This document shows, piece after piece, positions 31,780 to 42,598 of a stretch of DNA of 64,000 nt. The translations under genes and the position numbers were made by a program. Within the stretch, counting starts at the first letter, position 1; the number at the start of each line of letters is the position of its first letter. Source of the DNA: Kappaphycus alvarezii (Eukaryota > Rhodophyta > Florideophyceae > Gigartinales > Solieriaceae). A model generated the notes under the pieces. That model searched no databases. It had not been told where the DNA came from and was given only the letters and a program-made list of their open reading frames with translations. Where the stretch lies: contig NADL03000746.1 of assembly GCA_002205965.3 (NCBI GenBank), positions 1 through 64,000 of the forward strand. Reading direction: 5' to 3'.

Positions 31780-33061
31780 TATAACGTAATTTTAATCCTT
31801 ATAATTGAATAAAACCTGATTTTCGGCGGTGTCGATAATCGTCTTTTGGGCTCCACACCATTCATTCCCAAGGGTTGCATCATATACCTCTTCAGGGGAC
31901 TTATGGCGAAGTACAATGGTTCAGTGTATTTCTTTATTTGGACGATAACAGGACGCGGTATTTCCATTAATTTTTGATCAACACCATTCGCCATTTCGGC
32001 AAGTTCTTCCGATTCTTCAGTTTTAATCTTATGGTGATCGCAAAATGATTCGTCGAGGAAGTTAACCTCACCGCCGGGGTCGATGAGAATTTAGCTGGTC
32101 CGCTGGAAATAAATCCTTTAACACTAAGAATTCCCCGGTGGTGGCGTTGGAAAGTTGTGGTCGGTGCGGCTCTAACTACTTTGGATCTTACTGTTGAAGG
32201 AATGAGATTTATTTGATCTAGAACTTGATGCGGACCTTCAATCAGTTCTTCCGGGCTGTTGGGCAGTTCTTTGCTATATGTCCTTTCTGTCTGCTTCTTA
32301 TGCATAGTCCTTCAAGCATGCATCTGCCGCGCTCTACCTTATCGAGCTTCTGTATAATCACATTTGATGACTCGAAACCAGAATTCACTTTTACGTTTGC
32401 AATGTCCATCGGTACAGGACCATTATTTCCGGCAAATGAACTTCCATTCAGCAATTTTACACCGGACTTGGTATTGTTCAGGGGTTCTGAACGCATCTAC
32501 GCTGCTTCCACTCTTTCCGCATCTCCCATAAGATCGGAAAGCTTGGTGTATTCTTTCGTGCATAAGGTTTTCCATATGTATGGTTTCAGGCCGCGTGAAT
32601 ATCCATCTATTTGATCTTTTACTTCAATGTCTGTGATGTACAATAAGATTTTGTTAAAATCATCATTAAACGATGGAACGTCCTTGACTTGTTCTCAGCG
32701 AGCCAGTTTGTCTCGAGCGATTTTTTCTTTGCTTATCGTCTCAAGACGATTGAGGAGAGCAGTCTTCAATTTCTTCCATGTTTGAATTTCCTTCCCCTCC
32801 GCACTTTTGGAACAGTCCCTCCACCATTCATGAGCATTTACCGATAGATAGCTCAGTGCAATGTTCAAGGTAGCGTGCCCATCTGCACGCACCAGCTTCC
32901 GAAGGACCCTCTACCACCGAAAGATCACGATTTATTCTTCTTAGGGGCTCCTTGTTTTCATTTTGACTACAAGAAGGACCAGTATTGATCCTGACGAGAG
33001 ATGGTCCAATCTCGAGGACTCCTACCCTCTGAGCAGCATTATTGAGCTGATTCTTTTGCAC
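31780..33061 (-). pseudogene. Chromovirus gag and protease region
   Basis: Gag-like sequence near 32900-32700 contains YLSVNAHEWWRDC and WKKLKTALLNR, matching the retrotransposon gag domain. A degenerate zinc knuckle (KGHIAKNCP) lies near 32260. A retropepsin-like block (LIDPGGEVNFLDESFC) lies near 32080. It belongs to the broken element. Confidence 0.75.
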
Positions 33062-33192
33062 GGAGATCTGATTATGGGCATCTGTCAGCTGACGTTGTAG
33101 TTCTCTTACAGCTTTTGAGAGGGCCTCTATTGTAATTCTTGGGTATCCATGTTCTTTTCCTATTTTTCGATAGAGTCACAGAGAAAAAAAGA

Positions 33193-33604
33193 AGGAAAGA
33201 AGTTTAATGGGTTCAGTATCTACTGGGGACTGCGCACGTCCCAATTATACGGTTAAGATCTAACCGGATGTACTTCGTCGTCCATGCACATCGGTGCTCG
33301 CGACAGGATAGCTTCAGCGACGGAGAACCAGAGGGTGCAACTCAGTCGCTGGTAGATACGGCGGCGGATAACGCCAGGTGCCGAGTGACACTTGGACGCG
33401 ATCCGCGGAACTAATTCCTCGATAAATGCAATAGTTCCAGGGGAAGGGGCACCTAGAGATTCAAACGCCAGCGCCTCCGGCAACCTGGGTCGCCTTGGTG
33501 CGAACTTCGGCCTTGAACAGTGAGACGACAGTGATGTCACCGGCAATGGGGCGCCACGTTGTGCCTTCCCGGGTTGGGGGTGGTTTTACAAGGATATGCA
33601 GAAG
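33193..33604 (-). mobile_element. LINE-A-type 3' fragment inside the chromovirus
   Basis: Reading on the minus strand it starts within the endonuclease (KPPPTREGTTWRPIAGDITV, VSLFKAEVRTKATQVAG), continues to LAFESLGAPSPGTIAFIEEL and RRRIYQRLSCTLWFS, and ends with the 3' tail ATACTGAACCCATTAAACTT. It is a 5'-truncated copy. Its start abuts the tail repeats of another copy at 33605. Confidence 0.85.
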
Positions 33605-33721
33605 AAGAAGTTTAATGCGTTCAGTATATGCCGGGAAGAAGTTTAATGCGTTCAGTATATGCCGGAAGAAGTTTAATGCGTTCAGTATCTACTGTGGACT
33701 GCGCACGTCCTAACTATACGG
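33605..33721 (-). repeat. LINE-A 3' tail in three tandem units
   Basis: The last ~60 bases of a LINE-A 3' end (from ACCGTATAGTTAGGACGTG) run into three tandem copies of a ~34-base unit containing TGAACGCATTAAACTTCTTC. It is a copy truncated to its extreme 3' end, with the reiterated tail characteristic of some LINEs. It sits head-to-tail with the fragment at 33193-33604. Confidence 0.8.
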
Positions 33722-33789
33722 TTGCACGTGTGCTGTTGTGTTTTTACCTTTAAATAAAAGTTTTCCAATTTATTCAACAAGAATCGGTC

Positions 33790-34030
33790 TGCTCTGTAGC
33801 CGAGTTGGCAAGACCAGCAAAAACCAGTGAGAGGTCTCCAGTTCGAATCCCAGTCGATAACTTGGGAAAGTTGATTTTCTCTGACGAAATAGTTGACTTC
33901 AGTTACGTCGGGTGTGCTATAATATCTCTCCTTCCGATGCTTCACCTTGTTTTCCCGTCTAGAGCCTGGCGGCGATAGGGACTTACAATTCCTACTGGGA
34001 AAACGAGTAAGTAAGGTAGCCACAGAGGGA
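33790..34030 (+). mobile_element. Possible tRNA-derived SINE
   Basis: A box A match (TAGCCGAGTTGG, 33797-33808) and a box B match (GTTCGAATCC, 33841-33850) lie 44 bases apart, the spacing of internal RNA polymerase III promoters. The sequence does not fold into a good tRNA: the T stem does not pair. It is therefore more likely a SINE head or decayed tRNA than a gene. Its 3' limit is not defined. Confidence 0.4.
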
Positions 34031-34086
34031 TCGTGAACTCGGAATAAACGAGGTCTGTTGAGAAAATAACTTTTGGGTATTTGTCC

Positions 34087-34740
34087 CTATTCGACAAGGA
34101 TAGATTTATTCAAATACAAGCTACTCAGACTTACAAGCAGTCTCGTGTTGACGAAGGCCAAGACGTGGCGCTCAAGGTCTGCCTTGTTCAGAACTTCTAT
34201 CTTACAAATATTGCAGGTGTGCCTCGTCTTGTCAGCGCGGTGCTGATGCTTGTGGGAACAGAGATGCTCGAAGTACTGCACGCTGCCTGTGCAGGTGACT
34301 TGACAGTGACTGCAGTGGAAGTGAGACGTTCGAGGGTTCTTGGGCATTCCAGGACACTTGAGGGACTTCCGGATACGGCGGTTGGCTGTCCTTTGGATAA
34401 TGATGGAGATGGCGTCAGGAAGAACAGGTAGACCCCCCTTGGAAATCGTAGGCCTGGTGGTCGGTTTGGCCTTCCTCGACTTGACGGGCCTTGAGCGGGT
34501 GATCTCAGGAAGCGCTGGTATCAGTGGAAGGGCCTACGGAAGTGCGAAAGCGGGAGGCGGCGGGGTTTTCGGTTCTTCGATTTCAATCCCCGTCGGTGTC
34601 CTCGGTTCTTGACCGTAACAGAACTTTCTCCGACAATTATGTTCGAAAAAGCCCTGTAGTTCCTTCTTGGTGTAGTTGTCAAGCGACGAGGGGCGGTTGC
34701 CCGATTGCAAGCAGAGACTAACTAAAATGTTAGTCTCTGC
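34087..34740 (-). pseudogene. C2H2/matrin-type zinc-finger protein fragment
   Basis: On the minus strand FHCSHCQVTCTGSVQYFEHL with CSHKH forms a C-x2-C...H-x5-H finger of the matrin/U1 type, and HTCNICKIEVLNKADLERH forms a second finger. These bind RNA or DNA. A Pro- and Lys/Arg-rich segment precedes the fingers, interrupted by one in-frame TAG near 34536. The N-terminus runs into the large hairpin at 34699-34752 without a normal ATG. It lies inside the chromovirus, in the same sense, between the 5' LTR and the SINE-like unit. It is probably a captured or inserted host gene fragment. Confidence 0.65.
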
Positions 34741-34752
34741 TTGCAATCGGGC
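34699..34752. repeat. Perfect 24-bp inverted repeat, 6-base loop
   Basis: The left arm 34699-34722 begins GCCCGATTGCAAGC and the right arm 34729-34752 is its exact complement; TAAAAT forms the loop. It lies at the junction between the truncated chromovirus 5' LTR and the zinc-finger fragment. It may mark a foldback rearrangement that removed the inner part of the LTR. Confidence 0.92.
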
Positions 34753-34765
34753 AGAAAGGCAAATC

Positions 34766-35202
34766 TAATAGAGAAGAATTCGACGAAAGTGACAGTGAAT
34801 GGTAAGCAAGCAATACTAATTCAAAGGTATTCTAGAAGAATAGGCGTTGGGGCATAGTAATACAAGGTTTTGAGAGTTCGACTAGCATATTACGGTGAGA
34901 CTGACAGTATTGCCCATCATGACAGAGTTACATTGATCCACTTGGCGAGACAGCACAAAGCACTTGCTGATTGGTCTTGCCTGTAAAGTATCTAGGAGCA
35001 TGCCAGGTATCTGTAATGGCTTCGTCTGATTGATTCTATGGTTTTGCGTTGCGTCGGTGCCAGATTACAGTAAAATAGCTGCTCTGATGTCTCCGTACAG
35101 TGCTTATGTTGCACTGGTGCCCTTCTACGGTGCTCATGCCGTTTGAGAGATACTGGTGGGATAATACTCGGCATATTGATACTACTTGGCATATCCGTCA
35201 CA
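34766..35202 (-). repeat. Chromovirus 5' LTR, incomplete
   Basis: This copy begins at the outer TGTGACG end (35202) and matches the 3' LTR closely until about 34766. The inner ~90 bases (TATA-proximal and primer-binding side) are missing and replaced by the hairpin at 34699-34752. The outer flank is GTCCA, matching the other side of the element. Confidence 0.88.
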
Positions 35203-35677
35203 GTCCAAGACGGCAAAACGTGGTTTGAACCGCTCCGTGAGGGACCTTTTGTTCCCGATTTTTGATCGCCTAAGGTCGGATTCTCACTCGGCTTCACTTG
35301 TTCTCCATAGAAACAGGTCCATAGTGAACTACCCTGTGGTACCGAAAATCCCGCGCCCGCTACCTAGTGGCGGGAAGCTCTACTCTTCCACCTTGGTGGA
35401 AGACGCTGATTACCAAAAAACACCCAAAGCCGTCTATGGGCAGAAGCCATGGCGCGAGAGTGGGATTATTATGGCCATGGAGAAGGAAACTAGCCTGCCT
35501 GTGATGGGACCCTACGGCACGGAGAATGTTTTGGTGCCTGCTCGCTGGGCGGACTGGTTTGATATGAACTCGGACGGCGACGAAGTTGGTGATGTCGCTG
35601 CCAATCTGGAAGGGTTAAAAGCTAGGGAGAGAAGGATGAGCAAGAGGCGGGCATATATCGTAGTATGTTCCAGGTAA
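35203..35677 (+). pseudogene. Unassigned gene, 3' part, split by the chromovirus
   Basis: The frame continues in phase from the 5' part at 28211: KTAKRGLNRSVRDLLFPIFD, then RPLPSGGKLYSSTLVEDADY, RWADWFDMNSDGDEVGDVA, and ends KRRAYIVVCSR with TAA at 35675-35677. About 156 codons are open without a stop. The composition is mixed, with a basic C-terminus. I recognise no domain. An inverted R2 repeat starts 24 bases past the stop, so R2 may lie in its 3' untranslated region. Confidence 0.55.
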
Positions 35678-35700
35678 ATGTGCTGGCAAATAGCACTTTT

Positions 35701-35790
35701 CATCACTGCTGTCCCTCTAAGATATTCCGGGCCCCAACCGACCACATCTTTCAAGCATTAAAGCACCCAAACATTTCCCCCTCGTCGGGA
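35701..35790 (-). repeat. Dispersed repeat R2, copy 2
   Basis: This is the inverted form of 20241-20320 (GATATTCCGGGCCCCAACCG and CCACATCTTTCAAGCATTAA). Read forward it keeps the frame IFRAPTDHIFQALKHP. Confidence 0.75.
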
Positions 35791-36194
35791 TCGGTACCTC
35801 TTAGGTGCGCGCGAATCGGAACAAAACTTTCTGTTGTTGTCATCTACCAACTTTTAATTATTGTAGTACCTCCCTTTGTCCAAATTGCTTGCAGTTCTGG
35901 TCCTTTCTCGCTCTCCCTCAACCTAAGCACCTTTCTGGAGAAAATATCTCTCCTTTCTGACCCTTGCTTATCCCTACCGCAGTCCTCTCCAAATTCACTT
36001 CCATTTTAACTATATACTTTTATACTGTATCTGTCTCTCTAAATCGATCACGAATCAGGTTCTTTTCCCCTTTTCGTTACCTCCTTCTCCAAATTCGTTT
36101 TTTTTTGAGAAAAAGGGCGCAAATGCACTACTAGAAATTCCCTTGTAGATTTATTTTACCTATTCCAAATATATAGAGTGTAACCTCGGGAGCC

Positions 36195-36202
36195 TATTTA
36201 AA
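36195..36202 (+). promoter_or_regulatory. TATA box candidate
   Basis: TATTTAAA lies 108 bases upstream of the ATG at 36311, in a CT-rich stretch. It is the only clear TATA-like element immediately before a candidate ATG on this strand in the neighbourhood. Confidence 0.45.
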
Positions 36203-36310
36203 CCCCTTTATTCCGAGTTTCAAACTTCCCCGATCATTCTACTCACCACTTCTCTCCCCTACCCATTCAAAACACTCTCAATTGCCTGCCACTACCTTAA
36301 GCTCACCAAA

Positions 36311-36774
36311 ATGGAAAACCTATGCCCCTCCAGAGTCATTTCCAAAAATCGCCACCCTCGTTCCCTAAATGTCATTCCCCTACTCCCTTTCGGCCGTACT
36401 GACGACAATAAGTTTCTACGCCGACATACAAAGAAGAAGTTGATCAAGTTCATTCGACGCGTGTTCATCGAGGATGAGGCGGAGTAGGTAGGTGATGGGC
36501 AGTCGGGGAAGTCGAAGAGGGAGCTGGGGAGACTTCTGAGGAGTGGGCAGCCCTGAAATTGGTCTACGAGAAAGAAGATGAAGGCGAAGACGAAGAAGAG
36601 GATGAAATGGATAATGAAGAGGAGGACGAAGAGGAGGACGAAGAGGATGAAGGGGAGGGAGACATGGAAAATATTCGAATGGTGTGGCGGTGGCTGGACA
36701 ATATGGACCAAGTGGTCCCGACGCTAGAACCGTATGGAGGCATCTTCAATGATATACATATCTCTCAGGAGTAA
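36311..36774 (+). CDS. Small basic-then-acidic protein gene, possibly frameshifted
   Basis: The ATG at 36311 has a favourable context (CACCAAAATGG). The first frame gives 58 residues ending TKKKLIKFIRRVFIEDEAE and a TAG at 36485-36487. A second frame, open from about 36498 to a stop at 36772-36774, gives TSEEWAALKLVYEKEDEGED, then a long Glu/Asp run, then MVWRWLDNMDQVVPTLEPYG. The two together would form one protein with a basic N-terminus, a highly acidic centre and a Trp-rich end, as in some nuclear or chromatin proteins. A single frame change near 36487 separates them. I cannot assign a family. Confidence 0.45.
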
Positions 36775-37054
36775 GTAGAGAATTTTGAGCCGTTCGAGGA
36801 TATTTGTGGGGACTGCTTGGGTAGCATAGATATTTTGGAGGAATTTTTTGGGTCTTGTCTAGAAGATGGGAAACGAGAGGGCCAGATCGATTGTTTGTTT
36901 CTTAAGTATCTTTTGTTCAGAGTATGTCATCCACACAAAGGGTTTTTATTAATTTCTTGGTATTTTTTGTAGTTTTGTTCGGACTCTAGGGGTGCCCAAA
37001 AGTCTACATAACCTGATTAAACTACTTCATTTTGCAGAGGTCAAGCAAGTTGGC

Positions 37055-37326
37055 AGACAAATTCAAGTCAAGTCCCGGGTAGTAGGAATTTCAGAGTCAG
37101 CTTCAGACCCAAGAATAGTTTTTCTTACGCTGATCACAGGGCATCAGTGGTAGACCTTCCCCTTTCTGTACTTAATTGTAACTATATCAACTGTCTTCCT
37201 TACCCAAACCTTTTTGTTCGTTCAACTATACCAAGGTAGCACTTTTGTCGCTTGAAACACCTCCTTCCTGGGGTAATTAGTTCTGAGTATCTCTTTTCCC
37301 GACGATTTACCCTTATCAGTATTTAT
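37055..37326 (+). repeat. LTR fragment of the 11.6-16.6 kb gypsy family
   Basis: AAGTCAAGTCCCGGGTAGTA to CGACGATTTACCCTTATCA aligns with 16189-16450 in reverse complement, including TTTTTGTTCGTTCAACTATA and the TGTCGCTTG-AACACCTCC block. No internal sequence accompanies it, so it is a solo or truncated LTR. It abuts the LINE-B fragment. Confidence 0.8.
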
Positions 37327-37550
37327 GGCGCCTTGGGAGACGATGGCAAGGGCTTTTAGAGACGCCTTGCTTCCTTCGCTGCTTCCCTTCGCTGTTCCTT
37401 CCCTCAACAGGAGCTCCGTGACTTACTTACCCGTTAAGCGTTTAGTCTCCAAGTGATGCAGGCGCGACCAGTTTCCACAAGCCGCTTGTCTATATATTTG
37501 ATCCATGAATATTCTCCGCACACTTTCTTGCATTAGAACTCGTAAAGATT
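37327..37550 (+). mobile_element. LINE-B 3' fragment, copy 2
   Basis: GGCGCCTTGGGAGACGATGG through CCTTGCTTCCTTCGCTGCTT and CAACAGGAGCTCCGTGACTT matches the reverse complement of 25560-25700 and 61270-61390. It contains only the extreme C-terminus and 3' untranslated end, and it is more diverged than the other two copies. Confidence 0.8.
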
Positions 37551-38260
37551 TACAACTGCCGCCATCCGCCCTTCAATTAAACTTTATAGTAGGTCGAAAA
37601 TGTTTCCTGGCCAATACTGCTGCGTTTTCAGCTGAACCTCCGTATATTGTAAATGAAAATAGTTTGTGGCAACTAATTTAGTAGACTCGGTTTCCCCTCT
37701 CAGCTGCCATCGCTGTCATGAGCCAATTGACCGCCGAGGATATGCTGTTCTGTTATTAGGTATTTCAAGATAAATGTAAACCTTAAAACACATCTCTCGG
37801 CACTTGTTATCCAGTATACCGTGGTCAAACTGAATAACCGAAAACATATACCCCACAACCGGACCACCAGACGGGGCTCTTGTCTGATCCCGCATTAGAA
37901 TCCATGAAATAAAAGATCTATTTCTCTTTCTCTCGACGAAAAGGCTCGGAAAACTGCTAGGCTCCCTATGCACTATGATGTGGTGTGGTGAACATTTATC
38001 TCCTGACTAAAAGACGCCTGAAGGGCTATGTTGGCAAGGTAATCTTGCAAGTGAATACTGTACCGCAGAAAAGTGATTAATCTTGTTTGATCGGAATTGA
38101 ATGTGCGTCCTAAGGGCCCCTTGGGGATGCAGATGGTAGGGAGATGCAATGTGGTGAACATTTATTTGATTCCTGACTAACAGTCGCCTTAGAGCTATGT
38201 GATAGATTTAGTTCTTTAATAATTGAAAAGGCTACGTTGTCAGGGCCTGTTGGATTAGTC
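37551..38260. repeat. Unassigned stretch with a ~50-base direct repeat
   Basis: 37980-38030 and 38150-38205 share TGGTGAACATTTAT(C/T)T, CCTGACTAA and GCTATGT blocks in the same order. No gene is recognised; the minus-strand frame at 37716-37973 has no family resemblance I can support. Confidence 0.45.
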
Positions 38261-38439
38261 TGAGCACTATTATCTTGGCTACGTGCGGCATCTTACGTCA
38301 GCACTATTCTCTCCAGTCTCCCCCTTACCATTGCCCTTACCCCTCTTCTTCTGCCCAGTCCTGTCTGTTGCAAACTCTGCAGGAACAACATACTTTTTCC
38401 GGCCCTCTTGTTCTCCGTTTAATCTGGAATCCATACATG

Positions 38440-38690
38440 TTGACTGGGTATCAGCCAGATTATCTGTTGCAGTAAATGTGACCCTCGTGTTACCGTACAG
38501 AGCAGAGGTGGTAGACTCTGCCCCTTGTACACTAATTTCTAGCACCCTGACTCCCAGTCGTTAATCGCTTCTTTGTATCCCACGGATATACTTCGTCAGC
38601 ACTTTTTAGCTCGCAACACCTCCGTTCTAGGATAATTGGTTCTGGGAGTATTTTACTCGGGTTTTTATTCTTACCATATTTATCGCCAGT
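38440..38690 (+). repeat. Second, diverged gypsy-type LTR fragment
   Basis: GTGGTAGACTCTGCCCCTTG, GCTCGCAACACCTCCGTTCT and GATAATTGGTTCTGGGAGTA correspond in order to blocks of the LTRs at 37055 and 16189. Similarity is lower, so it is an older copy or a sister subfamily. Confidence 0.6.
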
Positions 38691-38944
38691 TCAGTTAGAA
38701 ATAGATTCCTCCTTGTGCCATTATTCATTTTGGGAGGCTGGCACCCTGATACTTAGGCGGTGATATCCGAGAACACACAGGTTGTAGCCGTGAGGGCTAA
38801 GAAAAGTTTGGAGCTGCGCGAGTGATATTGATGCAAAGCCATCTAGTAGCTGCTTATCAAGCCCAAAGCAGCATGCCACCTTGCTAGGCTGGGGCCAACC
38901 TTCTTATTAATATTGTGTGTACCGTATCTAACGGCAGTAACGGT

Positions 38945-39005
38945 CAATATCTAGTATATTACGGACCACAGCCGAACACATCCCTCAAACATTAAAGCAA
39001 AACAA
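38945..39005 (-). repeat. Dispersed repeat R2, copy 3 (diverged)
   Basis: The inverted, diverged copy keeps GGACCACAGCCGAACACATC and CTCAAACATTAAAGC. It is the oldest-looking member of the set. Confidence 0.55.
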
Positions 39006-39224
39006 ATTCTGTCTGTAAAATTACTCCGTAGTCAATCCGCTACACCTTCATTTAGGACAAAAACAGCTGACCATGTCTCTATTAAATTGAAAACCCCAAA
39101 TATTGCCCTTTAAATAGGTTTCCAGAGGGACTGCAGAAGCGGTGGGCCGCGAAATGGTTACGGGAAAAAAGTTAAACCAGTAGAATTAAACCTCGCCCGA
39201 TGCTTCCTCTTTCCCTCAGCTCAC

Positions 39225-39345
39225 CTGGCCTCCGCGTCAAACTTCACTTTTCGACCCCTGGCGTTTGATCCAGTAGGCGCACCTTCTTACGGTACAATAG
39301 ACTTAATTGGGGGGTTTTCCCGCGGATCGCGTCGCAGTGTCACCC
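39225..39345 (+). mobile_element. LINE-A fragment at the edge of the AT-rich island
   Basis: CCCCTGGCGTTTGATCCAGT (TTTCGACCCCTGGCGTTTGA) and CCGCGGATCGCGTCGCAGTG align with 63379-63470, the LINE-A C-terminal coding end. It is short and diverged. Strongly AT-rich sequence starts soon after it. Confidence 0.65.
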
Positions 39346-42300
39346 TAGTCCATGTGTTCTGTGCTGCCGTACCTACTACCTCCAGAATTGCATACTATAG
39401 TCATCCATTGCACAAGCTATCATCTGCGGGCCAAAGGGAATGAACGACAAGGTAGAAGTATGGCGCATTATTTGGCTGTTTTAACTCACCGCGGGTAACG
39501 AAAATTCATATAAGCCTTTATGCTTATCAAATTTGCTTTATCTTCAACTTTTTCAATAAGCCCTTTAAAACGTTTTTCTCATGAAAATGTCCATTAAGAG
39601 GCGGCAAAGTTTCTGCATGCAGAATTTTGTCTTATCAGTTTGAAAATTATTGTGAAAAGGCCTTATCTAAAGTTATGTACACAGAAATACTGACCCTTGT
39701 GCTCGAGAATCATATTATACGTTTCAGAGGAAAAATTAGATAACTGTTACATACTGCTAGTGTAGTTTTTTGACCTTGGAAAGGTCTCATTAATGAATCT
39801 TGAAAAAAGTAAAAACATTGTAAAAGAGCTGGCAAGTGTAGAGATTCACTCAGCCAAACAATTACTGAAAAGAATGACACTAACACTCGATTTCCTGTTT
39901 ATAACTGGCCTTTTCAAAATTAGATGCCATATTGAAATTGCTTCGCCGGATATGAGTAACCAAGCATGGGGAAGGTGGCTGATTGATACATAAGCAAAGA
40001 TTTTAGTTTCAGAGAGAATCGTGGTAGCGGTAGAAATTTTTATAATATCGTAGAAATCTATACGGTATATTTTTCCGAATATTGGCGTTCCCAAAAATTT
40101 ATCACAATAAATGATTTTGTTTCAAGGGATTTGGGAATTTATACTTCAAAAAAAGTGACTCTAGTGATCTTCGGTATTATAAAATGTAGAAAATATTTTC
40201 TATAAGTTTCAATTATATTTTGATGCGCTAACTATTGTTTTTCTATCTTTTTTCAACAATATTTATTTCATAGATTGGATAAAATAAAGTTCAGGAATAT
40301 AAGATCCTTAAAAATATCAATAAATTCAGCTCTTCTCTCAAAAAAAACTTCACTTAACTATATACTTTCGGGGCTTACAGATAACTTACGGCTTTCTATG
40401 AGATTTCCAGCTCCTTTCAACTAATACCTTGACGTCATTTTTTCTATTTTAAGCTTTAGACCAGCTGTCCCATTTCAAAATGACTTCTACTATATTATAG
40501 TTGTTTTCTTACTATTTAAAAATTACAGAGTATATCTCTATGCTGTATATAAGTGTTGATGTTTATGTAATCTATCTTGCGTTTATTTCAGTGACTTCCA
40601 TTCAGTAGGCATAAAACAGCGTTACAGATTTCTTTCATGTTATTTTCAGATTCTATTTACAAAATAAGTTAATTCTGAGACAACATTACGGCTATGATGT
40701 ACCTGTAATTTTTCATTTTGAATAAATTCCTTTAATTATTAATTCTTTCATTATTTTTTTGACCTTTCAGGGAAATTTTGAAATAATCCTGTATACGTAC
40801 AAATATATTCAAGTATAAGACAAAGAGAAATAGTCTTACAAGTTTTTTACTCAAGTCTTGAATTCAGTGCTTGAACTTATTTTTGCTAGCACGTTAACAT
40901 AATGTATAATATTATTTGGCTACATAAAAATACTAGGAAGATAAATAAATGACATGAAATTCAAATGGTCTGTAAATTTTGTCTAAGTACTACTCAACAC
41001 AATTTAAAGTAGAATTTTTGGTCTTCTTATGCCCTCAATTAGTTTATTCATCAATTAATTTAGTGTTTAAAAAACAATACCGATATATTTTATGTTTTAC
41101 CGTATCTGTATTACAATAACTACAGCGAGGTTATGTGGGAATACAGGTTTTGTTTTCCCATTCATACTTGAAATTTTTATTACCTATTTGCTTAAGCCAA
41201 GGGAAGCTCCATCTCAGGCTTCTATAGGAGTTATATACCTACAATTTGTTCCGTAAATTATTACCTCAACATTATCCAACAAATTAGTCTCTTAAAACTC
41301 TTTACCAATAACGATTAGTTCCTATTAAATTGTAAAAACTTAAAAAAATTATAATTGGATGAACTTTATAAATATATCTGTATTTTTAGATGAAAAACGA
41401 TGCCCTCCGTCAACTTTCGTACTACATTATACCGATTCAAATGGAACTCATCTAATATTTTCTTTTACATTTATTATAGTTCGAATTGAATATTATCCCA
41501 GATATCAATACATCATTAAAATAGTAAAACAATTATTATACCTTCTATTTTTTTCTAATGTCAGCTATCACCCCATTCATGAGTTAAATTGATTGAAAAA
41601 TATTATTTTTCTATATTCCTCATTTTCATTTTCGGTATGGATTCCGAGCATCTTTCTTTGTGATTTGAAAGCTTAAAATATTAAGATTTTACTTAGGAAG
41701 TCCAAACCTTTCCATTACTCACAGTAAACCAACCCAATGTACAGTAAGTGATTACCATTTTTACAGTAGTCCTAGTCTGCGATTGCTCTTAGCAGGAAAA
41801 TTACGTATACCAACCTATTCAAGTAAACCCAATTTACCCCTTAGGAAATTTAGTTATGGACTTGACGAAAATAATTTTTAACTTGATTAACTGAAATTCT
41901 AGAGCGTATGTATTTATAATTCGAAGGCAAAAATGATTACTATGGTTTAAACTCCAAATAGTCGGAGATTTAAAATGAAATAATATAAATCATTTATATC
42001 CATAAGTATATTCATTTTCTGAGACTAGTTGAAATCATACTAAACTGCAAAAATCTTGCTCTCGGTACATTTCTCATCTCACGTTAGAAAATAGTTTATG
42101 TAAATACATTTTGCGTCTTTCACTTCCTCTAAAAGCTTTTTGAATTTTATATTTTCCTTGACATAAGATAAAGCTTTGAAAAATTAAAAAATATTTCATA
42201 ACATAAGAGGTTAGCAGCAAGAAAGTTAGGCCTTAATAAATCGCATTTATTTAATATTTTAAGAAATCTCCCTTTAGAAATTTAATGGATTTTCAATAAA

Positions 42301-42598
42301 AAACATTATAAAATAATTATGAAACGGCATTGATACTTCATACTCATAAAATATTTTTCATTTATAACACTGGCTACTCATCTTCCGTTTTGAAGATACT
42401 TTTGTCCCAAAATAAGACGAAAACGAATAATATTTTTTGTCGTTACTGATTTAGTGCGTTATGATTATTTACTGCAATATCCTCATATTTTCAGTACATA
42501 TTTTTGGATAGTGAATTAGGGGAAGTATACGAACTTTTCATTTCGGCTACTGAGAAAGTTTTTCTGTATTTACCATTTCATATCTTCGCGTCTCTTTT

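Larger units (their letters stand above)
28212..35202 (-). mobile_element. Chromovirus (Ty3/gypsy with chromodomain), with nested insertions
   Basis: A 3' LTR (28212-28738) and an incomplete 5' LTR (34766-35202) bound the element. The 5-base sequence GTCCA flanks both outer ends (28207-28211 and 35203-35207), a perfect target duplication. Internal parts on the minus strand are gag, protease, RT, RNase H, integrase and a C-terminal chromodomain. The coding region is broken in many places. The stretch 33193-34765 between gag and the 5' LTR is foreign: LINE-A ends, a SINE-like unit and a zinc-finger gene fragment. The two LTRs differ at roughly a dozen of ~430 comparable bases by eye, so the insertion looks fairly young. 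Confidence 0.9.

Noticed and set aside
33725-33860. Functional tRNA gene
   Set aside because: Boxes A and B are present, but stems do not pair well enough for a cloverleaf, so it is listed as a possible SINE only.
36559-36749. Minus-strand Ser-rich frame opposite the acidic run
   Set aside because: Poly-Ser is the complement of the GAA/GAG/GAC repeats on the plus strand.
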